In this document: piece by piece, positions 47,246 to 59,261 of the stretch
How the letters are laid out: every line of letters starts with the position of its first letter
Numbering within the stretch: position 1 is the stretch's first letter
Origin: Oreohelix idahoensis
Taxonomy: Eukaryota > Mollusca > Gastropoda > Stylommatophora > Oreohelicidae
Length of the DNA: 64,000 nt
Direction: 5' to 3'
NCBI GenBank assembly: GCA_024509875.1
Contig: JAMPIV010019874.1
Span: forward strand, 62,001 to 126,000
Notes under the pieces: model-generated
What the model was told of the DNA's origin: nothing
The model's input: the letters and a program-made list of their open reading frames with translations, nothing else
The model's database searches: none
Position numbers and translations under genes: made by a program

Positions 47246-50150
47246 TGGTGAGTCCTGTTGTCAATGGAATCCAAAGCAAGAAGCAACTGAACGTTATATG
47301 CGGGTATCTCTTTCAAAGACTCAACCATGAATAGAACTGTTGGTTGACAAGAAAAAGAATCAAGGGTCTCATTAAGTTGATTTCACGTTATGATTAGCAT
47401 TTAACAACTTTATGGCACTAAAAAATGTTGTTATATACTGTGACGTACGTCTAGTTTGACTAGTGAATTTTCCCTGATATGATGGATGATTTAAAGGGAC
47501 CTTTAGCTTTTCATAACATTAGAACCCCTGAACATTTGTTGTAACTTTTCGTTTGCCAGAACGCATTCCACCGGGACTCATGTAGGATACAGCGACGAGA
47601 TCAAAGAGACAGACCGAGGGATCTTAGGGGAGACTATCGGCGCTATCAAAGACCGTAGTTTTCCCTGATACGAGACACAGTTGCTTGCCGCTAATTTCGC
47701 GTCTCGGTGTCAATCGAGGAACCGAGCGAACGGGGGAAAGCGAAACGGGCAGCAGCGAGCGGATACGAAGACCAGGGGGCGGCTTCATCTCTTGATTTGG
47801 CGGTCAGATCCCCAAAAGTTCGTGAGATCAAATAAGTTGTCAAGTTTATCATGTCCCACTCAACTTACATTTCATTTTAGCTAAATAGACCATGTAGAAC
47901 TAGACACGTTATCACTCGCTGGCCAGACCTTTACAGAAGCACTAGCTTTATTGAAATCTTGTTATAGATTTTCCCCTGGATTTTATATATATTTGCAGTG
48001 ATTTCTATTTCTGTGCAAAGCGGTAATATATATTGTGTAAAGTGATCAGTGGTCTAGCTCAGTCATTCTATTTAAAGGGATTCTGTGTTAATTTAAATCT
48101 ATTTAATTAAACCATCTCAAGAGTTCCAGTTTTAAATATAATGATCTATCTATTATATTATTTCAAAAGATAATAGATGCTTAAATTAACTTTTAAAGTC
48201 GCGAAGGAATTTATAATTAATAAATTCAGTTAAGTCCTAGTTTTATAGATGTGGGTTTTTAACCACTAGAATTCGCGCAGTGTTTATTAAATACATAATT
48301 AAATACTCGAGTGTATTATAGGCTTAACGGGAAATTCATCGCGCTTTAGAAGGTTATTTGTTTTCGGTATATTACATGTCTTTTTTTTCTTTCATACAGA
48401 GTGATCGTAACCTGTGCGATCCCAGCATTAAGAAAGCAATAAAGAAATCAATCTAAGCAAAGCAAAGCATAAACAGTGTGTAGAGTTCCCCTGACGCAGA
48501 ACTTGTTGAGACTGTGTAAATTTTTAATCTTTGAGGCGATTCTATGTTTGGAATTCCGCTATCTAACTTATAGCAAAGAAAGCACACCCAAAGACAAATT
48601 TAACGCACCATCAAACAACTTAAGTCGTAACGGGAAGAAGAACACTGGCCCGAGCTTTGTTAGTTTACTGACACAGAGAGATAATTCATAATTTCCTGAA
48701 CAGTGATGTGACTAGTTTTCTCACTGGACTTAAACCATACCTCACGGATAAAGTGTACCAGCACGCGTAAGAATTTTATTATCCGCGGCATAGTCAAATA
48801 GACCACACCATCCTCACCCCGGTATCAGAGACCGTGCCCTCCCATAGAAACTGTTATTAAGAAAAGAGACACAACTACAGATTCATTTTCCAGCGATTAC
48901 GGGACCCTTTTATGTGCTGATCGCCTACCCGCTAATCTGGGGCTAGAACTTGAACAAACACTCATACATTTAGTTTGAGGTGTAACTGCTGTTGTGTTAT
49001 TCTATGGAGTGCAAGATTTTTTCACAATCGGTAAGTGAGAGCAAGATGAGTGAAGGCCTTTGCTAGCACGTGTATGAATGACAGGAAATTAATTCTTTTG
49101 TGTGACCATTTTGTTAACTTGCTTACCTGGTAACATATATCTTTTCTGTATACCCTACATTGTTCCTTTAAGTGGGATAGTTGATAATTTGTTAACTCTG
49201 TTTAAAACCACCTCCTTTCCATTTGCTTAGTAAAGGGAAGAACAGCTGGGAAGAACAGGTTTTTTTTTTCTATCACCTATACCTAAATTTGTAACACCTC
49301 TTTCAGAGTAATTAACTTCACTGTTAGGTTAACGTACCCGTGTTCCTGATATTATCTATCTCTGGACTGGGTTTGTCTTTGTCTAATGAGCGGGAAGGGC
49401 TTAGTCGATACCAATCTTCTTCACCCCCTCCCAAACTTGTTATTTGCATTTGTGTACTTATGATAATTTATGTAATATCTGATATTTTTAGTAATTGATG
49501 TTTAAAGTGAATAAAATCACCTAAACTCATTTAGTTCTGTGTGTTGGATATACCCAAAGCCCAACTTTTCCCCTTATTCGTTTAATATAGTTTGTATCAA
49601 CGTCGTGTGTGTGTTTGAAAACACCAAATCGGTGAGCGCGCAGATGCGAGTCTGGAAAACTGGCAAATAATTGTTTGACCAGGAGAGTGAAAGAGAAGAT
49701 TGAGAGACACGATTTGTCGTAAATAAGTCTGTCTTTACTCTCCTCCAGCACGCTGTGAAGTAACTATTAAATCTCTACATTTTCTATCACTGAGCTTTCC
49801 ATCATCATTTTCCACTCTAAACCGGACCACTATTTCTACGACTCTTTTCTCTCAAAATAAATTTACGACATATACCAACCAACGTTGTCTTTATAGAAAA
49901 CTAATTAATCTGTTTATTTTCTTGTGTGCATGATAAACTCGGACTTATTTAATCTCATACTGGACAAGGCGTCCGGGAAGGTTTACTAAAATCCAAGCGA
50001 GTACGGAGATAACAAAAATGGGCTGGGAACCCTTGTACTAATACATGCTTCGTTTTAGCAGCAGCACCTTATTAATCGTTGAGCGAATTTTTGACGATAT
50101 TACTGTAACATGATGCATTCTATTAAGTCCACATATACAAGGCAAAATCA
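47246..50150. other. Anonymous 2.9 kb without recognised gene
   Basis: No coding motif. Weak signals: hAT-like CAGCGGTTTCCAACC at 47092 and GGCTGGGAACCCTTG ending at about 50035 could be termini of one large element; a good splice-acceptor-like tract (TTTTTTTTCTTTCATACAG) ends near 48402; a donor-like CGGTAAGTGAG lies near 49029; an AATAAA lies near 49510. Together these could mark a degraded transposon or a noncoding transcript; I cannot decide. Confidence 0.35.
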
Positions 50151-50609
50151 TCAACAATGAGTTGATTCTAGGGCAAAAGACATAGCTACTAGTTGAGGAG
50201 ATTGAGTACTGGATTGATCAATTATGAGTGACTGAGGTGGAGACTCTCCGTTGCTGGAGGTAGACGCTGCACCACGACTTTGGACCTCTAGGGTCTTATG
50301 CGCCAACTCGTGCTGTCGTCGTTGCTCATTTTCTCTTTCCTCAAGTTGTCTCTCCTTCTCTCGCTCCATGTCTCTGCGAATTTCCATTTCCGCCTCAATT
50401 TTCTTCTGTTCAAATTGACGCTCATCTCTTGCTTCCTATATCTGCCTAGCTTCTTCTGCCTTTTCCTTCTCTCTAGCTTCTGCTTCCTTCTTCTCCGCGT
50501 CATATATGTCGAGTTCTTCGTTGACAAAAGCTTGCACTTGTTCTCCTTGTAATCCTGTTTCCATGGCTTCCTCTCTCAGCATTGCTGTAAGTTTTGCACG
50601 CTCAGACAT
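50151..50609 (-). pseudogene. Gag-like N-terminal coiled coil of an LTR retrotransposon
   Basis: Starts MSERAKLTAMLREEAMETGL and continues QAFVNEELDIYDAEKKEAEA, a TAG stop near 50437, then the same frame resumes with EARDERQFEQKKIEAEMEI, ERQLEERENEQRRQHELAHK and a Ser-rich tail (SRGAASTSSNGESPPQS). A short helical head followed by a long charged Glu/Lys/Arg coiled coil is the usual N-terminus of many invertebrate Gypsy-type Gag proteins. The capsid core and zinc knuckle are absent. Call based on general pattern, from memory. A host coiled-coil protein fragment is possible. Confidence 0.55.
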
Positions 50610-50675
50610 GGCAAACAGCTGACTGCGACTTACCCGAGAAAGAAGAAGAAAAAAGATACACTTATCCTTAACCAA

Positions 50676-51989
50676 TTACGAGAATATTAAAAAAAAATTT
50701 CGGTTTATTTAACTCAACTGTGTTACCTCCTCCCTGTTATCAGTTATCTAATCTATCGTTGTTATTAACTGGCAACAAGGCTCCTAATACAGACGACTTA
50801 AACCATAAAATGGTAGATCAGGCTAACAACTGAAAAACTACTATTACTACGGTGGAAAAAATAATAATTTTGTTTTAAAAATTAAAGAGAAAAAAAAAAT
50901 TTCCTTATTTTAAATCCACCAACTCGTCCACACCTGAAGTCAGTTAGAGTTAGGGGAGGCTATTAACTTGGCGCTAGCCAGAATGCGCTCCCTTTGCTAA
51001 GCTCACACTCCACTGCTCCCCCAAAAAAAACCTGGTGATTGCTAAACAATTACGCGTACCAGCGGTCTTCTCTTTTTATGTATTACAAAAATTATTATAT
51101 AACAAATCTCCAACAAGGACTATCATCAAAATCCAACTGTATGTACTCTAAGATGCTGTGAAAAGAACAAATTTATAATTTGTGTGGTCAGCACCCAGTA
51201 GAAGAACGTTGTCTAGGGGATAATTATTATTAATATTCCTTAACTCACAAAACAAACACACACCACACTCTATCTAGAGTTGGACTAAGATACAGTAACA
51301 GACGTTAGTCAATTTCTAGACTCAGACTTAGATCAAATCCTCGAGACGAGCCAACATTCCTGTTGTGCTTGCTCCAGATCTAGATAAAATCACACGAACG
51401 AGCGACCATTCTGTCGTATATTTTTAGATAGGTATAGAGATTTATTTGGTCCCGTCTGAGTAGAGCAGTAGGTGGGGTATATGAGAAAGAAAGGTGTTAG
51501 AATAGATTCCACAAGTGAAATAGATTAAGGTGAAGATCCGTCTCTAGAATGAGTGGTTTCTCTAGTCCAGCCTATCTATACGACTATCTTTAGAAGAAGA
51601 CGATCTGTCACACTTCCCTATAATGTTAATTATAAGTTATCTACACACACACACACAGTTATGTGACAACAAGACACACAAAACGTGAAAAAAAACTATG
51701 GTAAATGGATATGGGTCTGACCAACACGCTAAATTAAGTGTTTGTTTAGTTTATTATCACGTAAACAAGGATGTTAACGAAGAAAATCTTGCATGAGGGA
51801 AAAGATGATGGATCATTGTAGACTATGAAATTCTAGATTAACTTCCCAGCTTGGATCATTTTAGCCAAATACTACAATATTTGAATGTACATAGTACCCA
51901 GAGTGTATTAGACAAATAAAGAATTGCACAATTCATAGAATCCTCAATGATAATTCTAAACAGAGATTACTGAGGGTAGTATGACCATA
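50676..51989. other. Possible LTR/leader upstream of the gag-like frame
   Basis: On the minus strand this is the 5' side of the gag-like frame, where an LTR and primer binding site would be expected. A TGTTGTCACATAAC start near 51670 is LTR-compatible, but no second LTR exists in the window and no confident primer binding site was identified. Short CA runs occur at about 51640 and 51255. Confidence 0.3.
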
Positions 51990-52029
51990 TGTTTCAAATG
52001 AAAAACAAAACATCAATTAAAAAGAAATG

Positions 52030-53095
52030 CAACACCGCTGACGAAGCAGAACTGACAAACATACACAGCTGAACTGACAAACAGATACAGCTGAACTGAC
52101 AAACAGACACAACTGAACTGACAAACAGATACAGCTGAACTGACAAACAGAAACTGCTGAACTGACAAACAGATACAGCTGAACTGACAAACAGACACAG
52201 CTGAACTGACAAACAGCCACAGCTGAACTGACAAACAGACATAGCTGAACTGACAAACAGATACAGCTGAACTCACATATACAACTGAAATGACAAACAG
52301 ACATAGCTGAACTGACAAACAGATACAGCTGAACTCACATATACAACTGAAATGACAAACAGATACAGCTGAACTGACAAACAGATACATCTGTACTGAC
52401 AAAGAGATACAGATGAACTGATTAACAGACACAGTTGAACTGAAAAACAGACACAACTGAACTGACAAACAGATACAGCTGGACACACAGATACAGCTGG
52501 ACAAACAGATACAGCTAAACTCATAGATACAGCTGAAATGACAAACAGATGCAGCTGTACTGACAAAGAGATACAGCTGTACTGACAAACAGATAAAGCT
52601 CTACTGACAAACCCACAGAGGTGAACTGACAAACAGATACAGCTGAACTGACAAACAGATACAGCTGTACTGACAAAGAAATACAGCTGTACTGACAAAC
52701 AGATACAGCTCTACTAACAAACTCACAGAGCTGAACTGACAAACAGATACAGCTGTACTGACAAACAGATACAGCTGAACTGACTAACAGACACAGGTGA
52801 ACTGACTAACAGACACAGCTGTACTGCCAAACAGACACAGCTGAACTGACAGACAGAAAAAGCAGCACTGACTGACAGCGCTGCATTGAAATTCAAAGTG
52901 GCACTGCCAGACAGATGCAGCTGGAATGACAAACAGATACACCTGGAGTAACAGACACTGATGAACTGGCAGACAGACACATATGAACTGACAAACAGAC
53001 AGATGAATTGACAGACAAGACAAACATAGCTGACAGGAAAGACATACACAGTTGGAGCATCAGAAAGAAACAGCTAAACTGACAAACAAATAAAG
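52030..53095. repeat. Satellite, 22-bp unit, about 48 copies
   Basis: Units CTGAACTGACAAACAGATACAG with many variants; it decays toward 53095. The minus strand gives a long Cys/Ser/Val-rich frame because 3 x 22 = 66 bp equals 22 codons, but the composition follows the repeat and is not evidence for a protein. It ends about 55 bp before a family B repeat. Confidence 0.93.
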
Positions 53096-53149
53096 CTGGA
53101 TCAACAAGCACTAAAAAAAGACAGTCAATAACTGAGAGAAAAATAAAGA

Positions 53150-53405
53150 CTTCTCTCTTTTCACACCTTACAGAGCAGGCAGTAGCAGCTGCATGTGGTC
53201 TACTTACAAGAAACCTGCATTAAAACATTCATGTTTGCTTACAGTGGGAGTTTATGTAGCAATCTGTTTTACATGAGGTTGCCAGCCTCATGTACAACCT
53301 CATATTTATCACCTCTTATGACATGCCTGAAAAAACATGTTCTATTTTGTTTTCTTTGTCTTCTCAGAAACCCCCAGTAACTACAATGGACATTACAACT
53401 CAACA
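53150..53405 (+). repeat. Family B copy 6
   Basis: AGCAGCTGCATGTGGTCTAC, GAAACCTGCATTAAAACATT, CATGAGGTTGCCAGCCTCAT, GTACAACCTCATATT and TCTCAGAAACCCCCAG follow family B landmarks in order. Confidence 0.75.
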
Positions 53406-53984
53406 TGCAGCAAATTTCTTCACACCTGGGGGTTATAAACCACACTAGTGTTCCATGCCATAACACTGCTAGTTAATACACCAACATTTTAAGATGATAT
53501 GAAGGACGGTGATAACAACAAAGAAGCCTGTGATGATAACAGGACAAGGAAGCCTTCACTCTACAGTCTACTACACGTACATCACCAGCATTATCTACAC
53601 TCTACCCCACCCAAGTTGAGAACATAAAGTAGATGTTTGTTGTTCATTAGCACAATCCCGGTCCTTCATGGCTCCAACCAGATAATGTTTTTTTGATATG
53701 AAGGGGTGAGACGCGGCTTGCACCTGGATTAGTTTCTACACAAGCTTGCTTTCTGTCAGTTTAAAATTTCTTCGTTTTTCCCATTTCATTCACACACTCA
53801 GCTCACATGAATTTATTTTCTATCTTGAAGTTATTGCAAATTTTCCTTCACAGTTTCTCCCCTGCCGTAACTGACAGCTTATATGGACAACAAGATGAAC
53901 AATGGTGCAACAAAGACAGAAAGAGATGAGAGAAACAAGTATGGCAATTTAAAAAAAAAACTATCATTCATTACCCTGGTAACT
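53406..53984. other. Anonymous sequence
   Basis: No feature recognised. Confidence 0.35.
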
Positions 53985-54105
53985 GAGCATCTGATTGACA
54001 GAGTGGTTATAGCAATGGTCTCTTGTGGCGAAGGTGCCGGGTTTGAATCGGGGTATTGTCACACTCCAGTCTACCCACCTGTAAATGGGCACCTTATCTA
54101 CAAGA
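53985..54105 (+). repeat. tRNA-derived SINE, family A, 5' half
   Basis: Head with box-A-like TGACAGAGTGGTTATAGCA and box-B-like GGGTTTGAATCGGGG, then CACACTCCAGTCTACCCACC and TGTAAATGGGCACC, after which similarity to the family ends. Confidence 0.75.
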
Positions 54106-55344
54106 CAAGTTTGGAGTTATTTGAGATCACAAATGGAAATGGTTCAAGTCTATTTAAAATAGTTCAGTTTTAAGAGAATACACCTTGTTACAAAACAATG
54201 CACTAGCACCTTATTATAAGTGCTTACCATAATTAATTTTAGTTTTAGCCGACTTTCTCACATTTTTAGTAACAAAAAATAAATAAACCTGAAAATTTTA
54301 AAGATTTTCTTAAAGATGTTCACAATTTGTTTCCACTGCAGAGACCAATATTAAAATGATACCATCTCTATCATCTAAGAGTTGCACTGCTCAAACAATG
54401 CCTACTGAATCTTCAGAAGTTGCTACAACAATATGTCACCGAGAAGAAAATCACTATATACTTAAACTTAGCAGATGAATCATCTACAAATCACCATATT
54501 TTTCAAACTTGATGGTCAACTAGAAAACTAAGAATAGCTTTTGTTTACAAATAATTTCAAGACTTTTAGTGAACAGCCAATTTCTTGGAACCACTGAAGG
54601 CAAAAAATATGACGATATTGATGGTCAATCACTTCCAAGGCAAAAAATAAAAATTAATGCCTGATAAACTGATGCCTGTTAAGTACAGCAACTTGAAATA
54701 AGAGAACACCTGAAGCACCATATATACTGTACAAGTGACATATTAATATGATGGTAAAAGCTTAAGCAGTGTAGTAATATGGGCAAGACACTCTGGAATT
54801 GCCACGTTAACTAATGATAAATTATGAATCGCACACCAGAAATTCTGCTATAACTTTATGATTAATGCTCCAAACGAGATAATTCTTTTGGGAAATGAAC
54901 AGCAATCACAGAACATGTAATTATGGCAGTGGAAAATCATTATCTTTGGTAATTGATGAGAACATCAGAATTTTGTTGGAAAATTAGCACAACAGCCTTG
55001 AAATCCACCAAAAGTTACAAGCAAAAAAAGTGAACTCCAACGCAGACCTCTGAGAGGAAAATGTTTGACTTAGATTGAGTATATAAGCCAGCTCAGATTC
55101 AATTCTGAACTTTCCAAATTTCACTTATAGCTGAAAAGACGCCCAGTGGAGTGACACATGCTTGTCAAAGCCACATAACCACAGCCACAGCTGAGAACAG
55201 CAAAGCTAATATGTTTGTGAGTAGACTTGCATAAGTGATAAGCTCAGATCCATTACTGTGTTTGAAGGGCATATTAAACTTATATTATTCGTTGAGTTAC
55301 AAGTATTTTGGTGTTATGTAATTGCTGTAATATTTAATATTAAT
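54106..55344. other. Anonymous AT-rich sequence
   Basis: No gene, RNA or repeat recognised up to the target duplication of the next LINE. Confidence 0.35.
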
Positions 55345-55478
55345 GTTAGCATTGACAACTCCGCCTACGCTGGTCCCAAGCTGAAAAAGGAGGAGGGCGG
55401 CCTGCATGGAGGCCGTAAGGAGGCAGCCCCTCCACCATGCAAAGGCACAACAGGCCAATCACCTGTTTGCTTTAAATC

Positions 55479-56521
55479 ATGATTACGCGAACTACAAGAG
55501 AGAAAACCGGACTGATTCTAAAGGCGACGAACTGGAACGGACTACGGACTATGACTTATGGAACTTGGAACACAAGAAGTATAAATGGGAAAGAAGAGGA
55601 GCTGGTGGAAGAGATGAGGAAAGCAAAACTAGAAATCCTGGCTATAACGGAAACAAAGAAAAAGGGACAAGGAGTCATGGATCTCGATGGCAACACACTA
55701 CTCTACAGTGGTGTACCCACATCTGAAAGAGCTAAAGGGGGCGTAGGTTGCATTGTGGCCAAAAACTAAACAGATAGTATCAAGGGATGGAACTTTGTCG
55801 CGAAGCGCATTATGATTGTAAAACTAAAAGAAAGAGAAACCATAGTCAACCTGGTCATAGTGTATGGGCCAAATGAGGATGAGAGAGCAGAGGTCAAGGA
55901 GGAATTCTTCGAGCTGCTTCAAAGGACAGTGGATGACTGGCTAGATGAAATTTAAATGCTCGGAGATTTTGATGCCAGAGTTGGAAATGACCATGCTAGA
56001 TGGGGTGGAGTTATCGGAAGATATGAAGAAGATACTCTCAATGACAATGGAAAGCGACTCTTAGATTCTGCAGTGAGCAGAATCTGATCATTACAAACAC
56101 AAAGTTCCCCCATAAGCGCATACATGCATACACTAGATGTGAACCAACAAAGAATGAGAAGTCAGTGATCGACTATGCCATTTTTAGGAGGAGCTCATTC
56201 AAATATGTCCGGGATGCTAGAGTCTGGAGGTGGCCAGAGATTGGAAGTGATCACTACCTGCTTACAATCAAAAGAACAACTGAAAGAGTTGCTCAGCCTA
56301 GGAACTGCCCAACATCACGCAAGAAACCAAGTAAACGAACAGGAGAAATGAGCATTAAGACCTACAAGCTGAGAGAGCCAGAAATTAAGACCAGATATCA
56401 GGGGCTTATTGCTACAGCGGTGAGAAACACAGAAGAACAACCTGATGACTTGGAAACCCTCTGGCTTAAATTCAAGGACATCATAAAGATAGCTGCTGCA
56501 GAAGCATGTGGTGAAGTCTGA
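55479..56521 (+). pseudogene. LINE endonuclease region (broken)
   Basis: Pieces in several frames: TYGTWNTRSINGKEEELVEE (Asn motif) and LEILAITETKKKGQG (Glu motif) before a stop at 55769; then [26 protein letters not shown] (GDFNA-type motif with Asn changed to Asp), and GKRLLDS; finally SVIDYAIFRRSSF and WPEIGSDHYLLTIKR (SDH motif) in the frame 56165-56521. All five landmark motifs of the exonuclease-endonuclease-phosphatase fold are recognisable but the frame is interrupted at least three times. Confidence 0.88.
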
Positions 56522-56657
56522 CTTGGGAACAAGAGAAAGAGGACACCTTGGTGGACAGAGGAAGTCAAAGAGAAAATAAGAGAGAAGAAAATGGCTTGGA
56601 AAAAATACTTAGGAGATAAAAAACACAGCAGGACAAATAGAGAAATATAGAGAATAT

Positions 56658-58387
56658 GTGATACTCAGAACAGAAGCAAAGAACAAGGTGCTTGCAGCAA
56701 AACAGAAGTCCTGGGAAGAATTTGGAGAAAAGCTAGAAAAAGATGCGCAAGAAAACCAGAAATTGTTCTATAAGACCCTAAAGAACATGAGGAAGGAAAA
56801 ACAATGCCCTCTCAAATTTATAAAGGACAAGCAAGGCAAATTGCTTACTGCCCCGAAGGAAGTAATGGAAAGATGGAAAGAATATTTCTCAGAACTCCTT
56901 GATGGTGAGCAAGGTCAATCATCAGAAATGATAACCACTAGCACAGAAGAGGAAACCAATGGTGATGAAGACATAAGACGGAAGAACTGAAGGCAGCACT
57001 GGAGAAAATCAAGATGGGCAAAGCAGCAGGGCATGATGGTATAACACCAGACATGGTTAAGTACATGGGTGCATCAGGCGACCTATTACTCTTAAGGGTC
57101 CTACAGGCAGCGTAGTGCGACAAGACCATACCAAAGGATTGGGAGATTGCCATCATAACACCAATTTTCAAAAAGGGTGACAATCAACAATGTGGAAACC
57201 ATTGAGGCATATCCCTTCTCAGTGTCCCTGGTAAAATCTACTCTAGAATCCTAGAGCAGAGACTCCAACGACTAGCTGAGCCACAATTGGATGAGGTCCA
57301 GTGCGGATTCCGAGCAAACTGAAGCACTCTAGACCTAATTTTCACACTCAGACAGCTGAGTGAAAAGGCCCTTGAGTATAAGAGTGAGATCCATCTTTGT
57401 TTCATAGATCTGGAAAAGGCGTTTGACAGGGTCCACTGGAGCAAACGTTGGGACTGTTTGGCAAGGAAGAACATTCCAGCACTTCTGATTCATGCTATAC
57501 AGAGCTTCTACAAGTCTTGCAGAAATTATGTGAGGACAGCAAACCAAAAGTCAGAAGAGTTCAGGACCACCACTGGCGTAAGACAAGGTGATATCCTGTC
57601 ACCTTATCTTTTCATACTCCTCATGGACGATGTCCTCAAGGCATGTAAGGAGAGAACAAGAAAGTATTCAGTGGGGTACTGGAAGATGAGACAGGTCTGT
57701 ATTTCAGAGCTGGCATTTGCTGATGATGTTGTCCTGATTGCTAAATCAGAGGCACATCTCCAATCCAACCTGCAAGTCTGGAAGGAAGAGCTGGAGAAGA
57801 GAGGGATGGTCATAAGCAGCTCTAAAACAAAATTTATGGTGATATCATGAGAAGAAAGAAGACATCAAATTAAGCTGGGAGAACAGGTCCTAGAGCAGGT
57901 CAACCACTTTAAATACCTCAGAGCTATTATAGACCGAAAGGGAGGCATCAAAGAAGAGTTGGCCACTCGAAAAGCTGCAGCTGGGAGACTTTTTCAGGCC
58001 ATAAATCGAGGATTCCTCAGCAAGAGAGAGGTTGGTAAGAAAACGAAGATGGCTGTATACCGCTCCACCTATGTCCCAGTCTTGACATATGGATGCGAGT
58101 CATGGGCAATGACTACAACCCACAAAAGCCAGATCCAAACCTCAGAAATGAGGTATCTGAGGAAGGTGGTTGAAGTAACAAGAAGAGACATGGTCCGCAA
58201 CCAGACGATACGTCAAGGCCTAAAATCCCACCCCCTGCAGACCCAAGTAGAACAGTCCCAACTAAGATGGTTTGGCTATGTCTGCAGAATGGGAGAAGAT
58301 CGGCTACCAAGACAAGCATGGAAAACAAAGAGCCAGGGATCCAGACCCCCAGAGTCCGCTGGGAGGACAACATTAGATAATCTTTGA
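56658..58387 (+). pseudogene. LINE reverse transcriptase and C-terminal region (broken)
   Basis: Linker frame 56658-56990, then GKAAGHDGITPDMVKYM, GISLLSVPGKIYSRIL, VQCGFRAN (stop) STLDLIFTLRQL, LCFIDLEKAFDRVHW (catalytic Asp), GVRQGDILSPYLFILLMDD, LAFADDVVLIAKSE (FADD pair), VISSSKTKFMVIS (stop), LTYGCESWAMTTTHKSQIQ and QLRWFGYVCRMGEDRLPRQA. Stops include changes such as CGA to TGA (near 57207 and 57319) and TGG to TAG, consistent with mutational decay after insertion. No catalytic residue is visibly lost. Confidence 0.9.
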
Positions 58388-58516
58388 AGGACCGAGGACT
58401 AGAATGGAACCAGGCCAGGAGGAAGACAGCCGATAGGATAGTCTGGCGCTCTCTCTTCCAAACCTCTACACCTCACAGTAGAAGGGGAACAACTAAGTAA
58501 GTAAGTTAGCATTGAC

Positions 58517-59261
58517 TTTGAATTACCTGCTGATATCATTATCTTGGTACTCTAAAAACCCTGCCCTGATAACTGAAAATTGGTTCCAACTAAATATAAC
58601 TTGCACAATCCTGAACAGCATGGTGCAGCTAGAAGTCCTGGTCAGGACTGCGTAATTCTAGCTACAAGAGCTTACAGTCCTTTTCAGGGCTTGGCTTTTA
58701 AATGCTGGATGCCAAAGAGTTCATATTTCTCACCTTCCTCTTCTTTGCATCCTCCATTTCTCTCACTCAATTTAATATTTCGCCGATGTAACATCTTTAA
58801 AAGTGAAATCACTTATGGCCTAACTTGGGACCAAAGGGAAGTAATCAAGACAGAATTCTGAAAAATGTTTAATGATGTCTATAATCTACTGATGTATTTT
58901 ATTGATTGCATGACATACTTCTTTGATTGACATGACCACAGTCTCATGGACTATGTTGTCTAATTGAGGGTTCTGATTTATAGTCGCCCGTCATCATCGA
59001 GAATCGTCTTTGGTGTAGGAAACAGATACTATAATCCGTGTTTGTGTTCCAGGTTTCTTATTCTAGAGAGAGTCACAACAAAGTTTCTGAGCTGAAGAAT
59101 AACAGACTACATTGGGGGTGATTAAAGGACCACCTCTGCATGTCGCTGTATAGAAGAATTGGGTTACCTGTCCAGGGAATACGTGATCTTGGAAATCAAC
59201 ACTTAATAAATGACGGGAAGTGTCTGTAGTAGAAGGATCTGAACTAGATAGGTAGTAGTAA
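58517..59261. other. Anonymous sequence between two LINEs
   Basis: No feature recognised. Confidence 0.35.

Larger units (their letters stand above)
55357..58504 (+). mobile_element. RTE-like LINE, near full length, 12-bp TSD
   Basis: 3148 bp between direct repeats GTTAGCATTGAC at 55345-55356 and 58505-58516, ending in a (TAAG)n tail. It contains a ~120-bp GC-rich leader, an endonuclease, a reverse transcriptase and a C-terminal region in one theoretical polyprotein frame, the compact plan and length of RTE-like LINEs. Many frameshifts and stops show it is inactive. The fragment at 7490-8019 is a relative. Confidence 0.93.

Noticed and set aside
48382..49029. Host exon between acceptor-like and donor-like sites
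   Set aside because: No frame is open across the interval, so a coding exon is excluded; kept only as a weak noncoding possibility.
52013..52742. Long Cys/Ser/Val-rich open frames on the minus strand (up to 191 residues)
   Set aside because: They are a by-product of the 22-bp satellite, whose threefold multiple is 66 bp. The same residues appear shifted in overlapping frames, and there is no start context, splice structure or domain.
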